Source: Fragum whitleyi (lineage: Eukaryota > Mollusca > Bivalvia > Cardiida > Cardiidae). From it: a DNA stretch of 64,000 nucleotides. The translations under genes were made by a program, and so were the position numbers. Below, piece by piece: positions 23,904-34,700 of this stretch; the stretch's first letter is position 1; the number at the start of each line of letters is the position of its first letter. Location of the stretch: positions 62,175,676-62,239,675 of the forward strand of contig OX411543.1 in NCBI GenBank assembly GCA_948146395.1, given 5' to 3'. The notes under the pieces are model-generated. The model did no database searches. It saw only the letters and a list, made by a program, of their open reading frames with translations, and was not told the DNA's origin.

Positions 23904-24623
23904 AAGAATCTTAAGATATCTTAATGAGGAAACGAAGATGATTTTGTATTGGCTTAAAACGAGTAGCCTTGACGACGTCGAATGTTTTCACTCAAAACAT
24001 TGAAAATCGTTTCTTATAACGTCTTAAAAATCTTATTTAGCCGTATTTTTCATATCGCTGTAAAAAAAACGCACCTCAGCTTGTCCCAAATAAAATCGAA
24101 CAATAGCTTCTTTTCACATTTTACAGTAGTATTGTACTTTTTAGGAATTGGACCCCGTCTGCCAAAGAACTTGAATGACGCGTTAACTTTTGTTCTCATG
24201 AAGCTATGATGACGTCATTTAGTAGTGATCTAACTCATATAAGGTAAGGATATCTCTGATAGCTGTTCGAGATAGAAGACAAGAGTAGCTATGAAAGAAA
24301 TAACTATCTTACTCTGAAACAAGCAGAATCGAGAGGGATTCATCTAAGTTGCTAGAACTTGGTTCCCAATCGATATAAATTAAATATGTTTAAACCAAAC
24401 AAGCACTTATCCTCTTTACAATCATATATTCCACACGTTTACAATGAGAGCTTTGTGTGGCATTTAAGACAACTTTACAATCTGTGACATCCATCAGCAT
24501 GTACAATCAAATGAACCAGCTCTCAGATCAAACAGTTCATTCTAAACACATGACAGGCCGTAAGTTTTCGGTTGTTTCATTGGTTTTGCGGTAAAACTGC
24601 CATTTGATAATCTACCTTTAAGG

Positions 24624-25036
24624 CTACAGATAACAACATCGTGAAATTGACAAGGTGAATGATTTGGGAATGATTTGGGAATTAAATTGATTGAGTATGA
24701 GTAGCGAGTTTTGAGAGAATTGAAATGGAGGTATTCCTTTATCGCTAGTTTTGTTCAGGATGAACAAAATTGGCGATAATGATTACCTCCCTTTGATGAA
24801 ATATGCTTACAAAATCTATAGATAGCTTCTTACAATTTGAATCATGTCTGTGAAATCGCGATTTTTCTCCATCCAAATTTATTTGAATGGCGTTGTTGGT
24901 TTTAAATTTTTCATGAGTTTGAAGGTTTTTTAATGGTATGAGTGAATGTTCGGAATGAATGAATGGAGCGCTGATTGATCGATTGAGAATGGTTTAGATA
25001 GAGATGAATGTCAATTTCACGATGTAACTAACTAAC
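24624..25036 (+). repeat. MITE, CAGTTAACAACATCGTGAAA family
   Basis: Copy with the AACAACATCGTGAAATTGAC end, the internal hairpin around TTTTGTTCAGGATGAACAAAA, and a CAATTTCACGATGTAACTAA end. Confidence 0.8.
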
Positions 25037-25598
25037 TGAAATATCTCGATAATCTACCGGAAAGCATGTACGAAAGAAAAAAAAACGTCTGTTTATCATA
25101 CTGTAATTTCTTCTTTGATCGTAGAATACGAGATTATAAAGGATAAAAGACCAACGCTTATCACTTTGTTGAAATATATAGACCACATACAAAGTATTTG
25201 GAATTTCGCCTACGGACTTGGCAAATTACAATTTGTACTTTAGTTCTGTGTTGTTTTTGTTGCTAATTACGGAATGGTAACTAGAGAAATGTAGTTATCT
25301 TTCTAAAACACTTCCCCATACGGTTATGGATTTTACTATACCTCATGACTTTAAACTTGAGAATTATCTTTGTAACAGTTAGAAATAGTTTGTAACAAGT
25401 ATTCTTTTTCCATTTCCAGAAATATTTGCCACTTCATATAGACGACTTCTTTTCAATTTCAAACGATTGTAATTGTTTTCTGCGATCGCTTTTAATTTCA
25501 ATAATTACTAAAATTTCGAAAACTGAAAAAGGAACACAAATTTATATCATCATTTTTTCCCCATTTCCTCATTCCTTTTTCCTCATTAATTATAGATT

Positions 25599-25750
25599 TT
25601 AGTCCCCGAAGACCTCTTTTAATTTGATATAAATTAACACACACAGCGTGATGACCTCCGCCGCACCCAGCCAGAAGAACATGATTGCAGACCAGCCGAA
25701 CTTGGAAAAACGTTTCAAACAAAGATACCAGGCGATACCAGCAAGGAACT
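25599..25750 (-). CDS. Four-TM protein, last coding exon
   Basis: Acceptor TTTGTATTTTACAG; completes codon Gln152, then 49 residues and TAA at 25599-25601. Starts FLAGIAWYLCLKRF and encodes the end of TM3 and all of TM4 (GWSAIMFFWLGAAEVITLCV). Confidence 0.78.
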
Positions 25751-28700
25751 CTGTAAAATACAAATGTGACGGTTTATTTATAAAGAAAGGTATTCGAGTC
25801 TCTTTGCGTGACATTTCCCATCTGCGCGAGGTACAAACGTTGGGTAGCGTTGACAACGACACAGTGCATTAATAATAATACATGCCGCCTGCATGAAGAT
25901 AGGTAAACACCTTTACTATCTATATAGCGCATAGTGTAGATTCTGGCCAGCCTGTGTGGCTGCGTGGGCTGGCTAGATGCTTTGCTTTTTGCACATTTGC
26001 AATTTCTTGGAAATGTCACGCGTATGTCATATCTTAAGTTCAAGCACTTATTTAAGGCAGTTTGAGTACACAGCTTCGGTGTGCGGCCACCGCCTCAAGT
26101 TTTCAACTTGATTTTGCCCTTACCCTGCCAAATACAAATTCTATCGCAACCTTATTGCCAGACATTTTAACATTTTCGGGTCAAGATTCCCCACAATGAT
26201 TCAGTAGAAAGCGACCAGTATGGGCTGAGATACAGTTAACAACATCGTGAAATTGACAAGGTGAATAAATTGGGAATGAGTGTGTGGAGCGAGCTTGAGT
26301 GAATTTAATGCGAGGTAATCCAATATCGCAAATTTTGTTCAGGATGAAAATTAGCGATATTGATTACCTCCCTTTAATAAAAAAATGCATGCTAGTTCTA
26401 TAAAATTCTTCAAGAACCTATGAGACGCTAACAATTTGAATAATGTCAGTGAATTCGTGATTTTTTCTCTATCAAAATTGATTTTGAATGACGATGTTGA
26501 TTCTATATTTTGGGCGATTTTGAATGGTTTGAGTGAGTGTTTGGAATGAATGAATGGAGCGCTTAAGTGAGTGGGTTAGAATGGTTTTGATTGAGGTGAA
26601 CGTAAATTTCACGATGTAACTAACTGTAAGACTGTACATCTTTGAAGGCTTATTTTGAACGTTACTGTGTGCCAAAACTTATCGTACAGTAGAAGATATC
26701 AATATTATTAGGACTCCAGCTATTATCCATAATTAATGCCCTGGCAGGACGGAGCCTAAGTAACGGGTCGATGCAATTAGGGTCAGGGTAAATCAGCCTT
26801 TATTTATTATCATTTACTGCTAAGATAGTCGACATTATTAACTGGAGGCCGTAAAGCGTAGGTTGGTAGCCAAACCCTCGTAACTTCAGCTTGTCCAAGC
26901 TGAAGTAACGAGGCTTTGGTAACCCAATGATGAAATGTGTTCACTTTCTCTTAGCACGTAAATTCTTTTGGTTTTAGGATACAGTTATTTGCACGCGTTA
27001 ACGATGATTACCGACTAAAATTCGAAAGAACCCAAACTATTGAAAAGTAAACTCGCCAAATTACGTCACGGTTAAGCCCCGCCCTGTCAGTTCATTAATC
27101 ACGCAGAATAACAATTACCACAGTTGACTTAAAAAAAGTAAATCAATCAGAGACAGATTAAGTAAATCATGTATGCGAAAAGGACCATCTGTGTGTCCAG
27201 TAAAATAAATATTTAAAAAAAAAGAGATTGGTTCCAATATTGGCCAACCGGGGATCTCATATAAAAAAATTCATAGGAAGAAAAACTGATCATTCTCGAT
27301 TCAGAAAAATTTAGTCCAAGTGCGAAAAGTGTGACCCTAGTCTGTCTGCGCAGTTCGCGCAGTCCGACTAGGGTCGACAATCTACGCACTTCCCACATGC
27401 CCCCATTTCGCGTGACAGGACACAAATATGTGATTAAGGAAGTCTGGAGAACACCTGAATCTAGTTGTATAACCATTAGTTAAATATAGATCGGAACTTA
27501 TATTCATCCAATCAGATTTGTTGTTTCAATTGACTCAATTGATAAAGTGTACACTTCATCGTTGTCATCATTAAAATGTCGTACCTACAGCTGAAATAAA
27601 GAGGCAGAAAAAAAACTTCCGGTTGCCAATCAAAAACTTACTTAGATGTAAGAACTACAACGGAGGAATAATCTGGCCGCCAGTTTCTTCTTTACAATAT
27701 TTTTCCAAAGGGAATTAAATCATTACAGATTTTACAATCAAGTCCCCTGATTAAAGAGACATGTAATAGAATAGAACTACAGCAGAAATGTTTTCTAAAA
27801 ATGCTTACAAAAACTACTAAGGCCAGTCTATGGTGAGGAAGTCGTTACTAATTGTTCAGAGCTCCAAAGCTGTCTCTGTGTATTTTGCGTACATCAGTAG
27901 GGTAAAACTTTTTACCAGTTGAAAAAGATATCACTACTACTTGAATAATCAATTTGCAGTTGATGGTGATTTTTTTCTTCTTTATTTTTTATTTATTAAT
28001 CTTCTTTTTTTACATCACGATCAAAATGGCGAATGTCCAAACAGCCCATTCAGAACACTAGTCGACCAATGTTACGATTCATTCGAAACATCGCTCGTCC
28101 ATTTCGGTAAACTGCAACAGACCTCTTCCAGTTTACGGAAAAGTCCAAGCGATGTTCCGAATGACCCATGCGCCTTACATACATCCGAGGTCTGTTGCAG
28201 TTTACGGAAATGATCGAGACATGTTCCGAATGCAAACAGCCATTTCATATGACGTAAGTCACCCATGGAAACCCGATCTCATAAAAAAACACTTTCCTCT
28301 TTAGGCTAATATGGATTGCGATGCTAAATAGAGAATAACAAGTTAGTGTCTTAAAATATCATTTTTATCTGGTCGAGGTTGGGAGAATTTATTACAACGA
28401 AACATCTGGGAAAATCTGGGAAAATAGTTTCTTATAAAAATCATTTCGTTTTCAATTGGCAAGGAAAAATTCATGGGATTTCCTGGCTTGATTATGTAAT
28501 ACTTACGGATTACAAAGAATAACACGAAGAGCAGGCGGGCCTTCACGTCATTAAATACTTCAACTAGGGGATCCTTCTCGACAGCCTGCTCTTTCTCTGT
28601 TTCAGCACCACTGGGGTTGTTTTGGGTGCTGATGTCGGTGCCGGTCTCCTTCCCAATAAATTTCAGACATGGTTTGTAAAGTAGCCATCCTGAAAGAACC

Positions 28701-31700
28701 ACGATTAGCCCTGTCCCCAGCCATGATACCAAACACAGGCCTAATATGTCATCACCAAGATCTGAAATTTACATGAAAATCAATTCTAGACTTTGTACAG
28801 TGTCCTTAAAGATTCTCTTTGACAGTTCTTCATAGAAAAAAACAAAAAAATGGATCTTAGATTCGGAAATTTTTGCATTTTGCAAAGAATAACACACAGC
28901 TTTTGCACTAACAACAACTCATTTTAAAAAAAATGTAGCTTGAATGTTGGAGCGGCAAGGTCAGTGATGGAACCAGTCTATTTATATAACCTTAAAATAG
29001 GCGTTAGTAGTTGCTTTATTTTTTCAGAATGGAATTCCGCTAATTTCAGGAACATGTCTTATTTTCTTTGCCTTACCGGATCGAAACTTATTATTTTTAC
29101 AAAAAAATAAAAATCGCATTTTCCCAATCTGTGAAAACGTAGCTTAAAATATAAAATTCACACCGTTTGATGTAGACACAGGGCCAACTTATTTCTGACC
29201 CACTTTCGGGTAGGGTGTAGACTGGTCTCACTGTCGAATATCAGAATAGCCTATTCTAGGCTATTCTGATAGTCGATAAGTGGACCAGTCTACAGCTGGT
29301 AGCCCGCTTTCTGAGAGATACTCTGATATTGCGGACAACAGTACCCGCCCAGGGTCAGAAATAAGTTGGCCCCGCAATCACCGTTAAAGTGAATGTACCC
29401 TAATTCCAAAAGGATTTACGTGCTCAAAGGAAGTGAGCATATCTCATCGTTTAATCTCAAAGCCTCGTAACTTCAACTTGGGCAAGCTGATGTTTCATGG
29501 GTTTTGTAACTAACCTATGATTTAGGGCTTCAAGCTATTTATGTCGACTTTTTATAGAATTAAGTAGTTGTAAATAAAAGCTGATTTACCTTAACCTTAA
29601 GCGCAACGACCGGTTATTTTGGCTCAGCCCTGCCAGGGCAATACTTATGGATTATACGGGAAAAGTAACGCAAAGCGCCCGAAGGGCTTTTCCCGCTTCT
29701 AGATAACACGTGTATAACATTTAATTAATCAAAATCAAAATGAAATACATATACCATCAAAGAAAGCGGGATAAGACTTGAAAAAGATTAAATCTATAGA
29801 ACTATTCCCGGTTAATACTTGAAAAGATGAAATCAATAACAAAATTCGCAGTTTTTTTTTGTTTTTTCAAATGTAAATACAGCTATTTTAGCTAAAGCTA
29901 TGCTGGCCAACATCTTATCGGAATCGCATCCTAGGATTAGATCTGATGCAGTTTCTAAAGTACGTGCGCCCGTCTATAGGTTAAACCTATTATCATATTA
30001 CCATCAAATGACGTTTTTGACGTAGTGTTAACCGACGTGCGAACTGACATTCTTTCAAGGCTACGCCCTTTACATTCCCGAGGACTCCCATCAAGTCAAG
30101 TAAAATTTAAATAGAAAATTCGGGAGTATTCTGCGTTAAAAATGACCTGGCAGGGCGTGGCTAAGCCGTGGCGTAATTTGGCGCGTCTAATTTTCAATAT
30201 TTTGGGTTCTTTCAAAGCACGTCGACAATTGCCCTTCACTGCGTAGTGAACGTGCTTAGAAAAAAATTTATCGTTGGGCACAATAACCTCATCTTCGCAA
30301 GCCAAGGGTTCTAACTCCACTATGTTCCTTACGAACATAGAGGAGTAAGAACCCTTGGCTTGCGCAGATGCAATGAGGAACATAGTGGAGTTAGAACCCT
30401 TGGCTTGCGAAGATGCAATAACCTAGTAACTTCGGATTGTTCAAGCTGTTGTTACATGGGTTTGGTCGAATATCTATAAAAGAGAGAAAGAATTATAAAG
30501 AAAACTTATCACGTTTACCCTGTATGCAACGACATTTTAATTACGCTCCGCCCTACCATGGCAATATCATGGTTTATACAAATACAAATAATACGAGCCC
30601 TGGTGAGCTTTTAACAATTACAAACACGTAAATCAATTTCATATATTATCTAAAAACAGCACCGAGTAGATAAAACAAATACTGTTGATTAAAGAAAAAA
30701 AAGACATTTTTAAGACTTTATGGTGCAGCGTATATTTCGTAGGATCGCCGAGGGTTCCCAATTGATGCGAATGTTTTACGAAAGTTCAAAACCCTTGCGT
30801 GTCTCACGATAACAGAAGACTGAAAGCGGAATGCACTACAGTTAGCAACATTGCGAAATTAACATTCTCCTCGATCAAAACTATTTTTAAGCGCTCGTTC
30901 AACGCTCTATTCAATGTATTCAAAACACGCAAATAAAACGCTTCGAAATAGTTAAAAACCAATTTGAATTCGTTCCCGCCGCTCAACATTTCATTCAAGT
31001 TGATCAAATTATTCCACTATTTTATCGGCTGATGTAGATTTCAAAGCGTCTGATTAGTCCATGATTACACGCAGGTCGGAAAGTACGTGTCTTTCTGACT
31101 TTGTTGTTGTTGTTGTTATTGTTGTTGGTTGTGTTTGTTTAAAACGGAACTAATAGAATAACGCTCATTTCTTAGAATATAGAGATATCGTATGATCTCC
31201 CTGAAAATGCATCCAAAACTCGCTCCACATATTCAAAATCATTCTAACATCATTTAACTTGTCAATTACCAAATGTTGTAAACTGTACGGGAGTTAAAAA
31301 GACGGAATTTTAAAAAATATCATTGACATTAAGCTAAGCGTTTCACAAAATTCGGTCTTAAACACTTTACATGAACCTGAAGAGTACTTCGTTTGCCAAG
31401 AAAAAGCAGTATGTACATTTTATATATCAAAATGAAGCTATCTATGAGCACAGGCAGTTAAGCAACAAAATACTATTAAAGCTTAAGCGGTATAGCCAAA
31501 AAATGTGGAAAATGGTCATTTTATAAATAACAAGCAACTGCATGACTGTTGAATAAAATTGGCTCATATTTAACAAAGTGCAGTCTAAAGTACCAATCAG
31601 GTACTTATAAAATCGTCGGTATAAAACTCGGGTCGAAAACGTAGTTAAGCGAGCAATTTATTTGACTTATTTCATAAAAACAAAATGGTAATTGATTGTT

Positions 31701-34700
31701 TCAAAAAGCCTTATGAGACTGAGTTTATATCAAAGGTTGAAGTAGTACTTAGTAGGTACATTTGTCTACATTCTGATAAGATTTGGGCAAATTTTATCCA
31801 GCCGTAATGAAGTTATTGGTTTTGAACAAAATATCCTTTTTTCCATAATGATTTGACTATACTGTTATGAGATGGGGACTCTTATATTGTGCAACTGCTT
31901 GTGCTCATCTACAGCTTCAATTTGATATATTGTTAAGCATGGAAAACTGCCTTTTTTGTAAATAGAAGCAGCATTAAATTTGGTTCAAAAACTATTTACA
32001 TGAACATTAAAGATCAGCTGGGCCTATAGACCAGTAATTTCAAGTGAGTGATCAAAGATCAATTCTACATTGAAAATGATAGGAGATGAGGGTTTCTCGA
32101 ACCTCACTCCTGCTTGCGGATCTATAGGTAGCCATCTCTTGGTAAAACTAACTCACACTTTCAAAATATACGCAATGAACATGCGTACTTGAAAGACGAC
32201 CTCTTATCACAAAGTTAACGGAAAATCTTTCTGACCGAAGCTTAGGAGAAATCTGAAATATGACTCCATAACATTATTCAAAATTCAACCATTTTTGCGG
32301 AATTTTAAATCGAACTCCATTATTATTTTCATCTTCCGGTCAATATTCTGTATGGTCTACTCTTTGAAGCCATGCATTCAGGATGACAACAACACGGTGC
32401 CGACTGTTTATCAATTAAACCCCGCTTTGCACGCAAGTTGGTACCATTTTGTCATCCTGAAAGCAGGGATCATTCACTTCTCAGAGGCAGCGGTCATCGG
32501 CGAAACGAGTTTTTATGTGTCTTGTAAACACGTGGTGGAAATTCAGAATATGACAATAAAACTGACAATAATGGTGAACTCCAAAACTACAAAAGCGCAA
32601 AATTTCGTTTGAATAAAACAAGAACCTGGCGTACAGTTATTTGCTAGAAATGACACACACGAGGCTATTTTTAGTGACATATTTGTGACCCGTCAGGCGA
32701 AAAGGGACTATCGGCGTAGTTCGTAAAGTGACCGACTAGGGTCGAAACTTTTCGCATTTGGCTGAATAAGGTTATATGTATTTGTATTTGTATATCGGAA
32801 TGGTTGGGCAAATTTTAAAAAATCAGCCAAATAGAATTACATACACTAGTGACGTTTTCATTAAGTAATGTGAACACATCAATATATAAAACGTAATATT
32901 CAAAAATTGTATCAAAGTAGTAATTTACTCGCAATATTTGGAAAGCGTCACAATAAAATGGAAATGCAATGGTTTTCAGCTCATTTGAAATAGTTTAAAT
33001 TGCGACCTTCGATTGAGCCTTAAAGGAATGCAGTAATTATATTTATATATATTTTTCGTTATCATTATTTATTTATGTATTCTACTGAATTTCCAGAAAG
33101 TCCCTTTCCCGTGACGTGTTCGGTTAATACTCACGGTCCTCTGAGTAAAAGAGTCCCTGTAATTCGCAGTCAGTAGCGTTGAAGGTTTCGTTGCTGAAGT
33201 ATTTACAATTCCAGTCCGGACCGAAAAACCCGATTGTCTGAAAATTGATTGATGTCTTAATCAGTCGCAATCGGTAACTCTAGGCTTCATACATGAGTAG
33301 ACATTAAGACCTGTTTAGGGCGCAGCCATGAGAGCACGTCATATCGCATGTCGGATTATATACATGACGTCACAATTATAGCTGCAGATGACATCACGAA
33401 GTTGCGAAAATCAAAAAATAAACGAAAGACTGAAATTGGGCGTGTCATAATTTGAAAACAAAACGCAGTGTCTTACTGCGTTTTGTTTTCAAATTATACA
33501 TTCCGAAAGGTTCTACATTGACGATAAATTTAAGCATCAAAGGAGTGTGTTTATCTTGAAGCGCACTGACCGAGTACCATAAGAAGCCGAATTATCCTAA
33601 AAATGACTCTAAAGAACTACACTTACGTCCATGGCCGCCGTCAGAGCGCGTTTAGTAGCGCGTCGGACTGTCAATCTAGAGGTCACGGGTTCGATTCCCG
33701 ACGGCGGCACTCATTCATTCCGACTATTTGTCTCTCACCAATGGGTTGATAATCGTAGACCTATGCGAGATAGCAGCTGGAGGCTAGGAAAGAATGTTGT
33801 GGTTAGCCTGGTGAGAGAAACAACAGGAAACCATTGTTAGGTGCTCCAGCCGCCGCAATATAACTAAAAAATGTTGAAAGCGGCATTAAACTTTATTCAA
33901 TCAATCAACTTACGTCCAAGCTACTTTCCAGTTTACGGAAAGTCCGAGCGCCGTTCTGAATGAATCATTCGGGGTTCTGTTGGCCCACCGTCACGATTCA
34001 TTTTGACAGAAATTCATCTAAATCGTTTTTTCCACTCTGACGGCGTGACGTCCGTTAGGAACATCACTCGGACTTCAATCTCGTTTCGCCATAGAAAAGG
34101 CTGTGACACAAATTATTTTTCTTTATTTGAGAAGAAGCAACGGAAACTGGCTTCAATTAAGTATAAGTTTTAATGGGCGTAATACTTGTCTGAATTAAAG
34201 ACTATTAGCGTTTACAAAGGGTTGAGTTGGTAATTATAATATCGAGTTTTCCCTATTAAAAGTATGCGTATCTACTTAGAACAATAGAAACACGGACATT
34301 TTAACGTAGGACAATTATAATAATTGTTATTTTCTGGAAAAAAACATCTGCCTAAGATTTTTTATTTGTATAATGAATGGTTGCTTGAAATCCTAGCATT
34401 TAATTCCTTTTTCTTCGTAACAAATTGAGACAAAGTTAGATCTATTACACCTTGAAATAATTTAAACATCGTTTAATTGATAAAGTTGATGATTTTGAAA
34501 TTTCATTTTCTGAATGAAATTGAATGAGTAGGATCGGCAAATTTTTGAATGAAATTTAGAGGGAGGTAGTGCCTAATACAGTACCGCTAATTTCTTCGAG
34601 TTTGAATAATAATAATCTGAGTGGTTGAAGTGAGTGCTTTGAATGCATCAGTCCTGCATTCAGGATGACAAAATGGTGCTAAGGACTGTTGTAACGCTAA

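Noticed and set aside
33634..33710. Possible functional tRNA gene
   Set aside because: The tRNA-like part continues into a SINE body with a target duplication; the same holds for 46070-46150 and 59555-59632.
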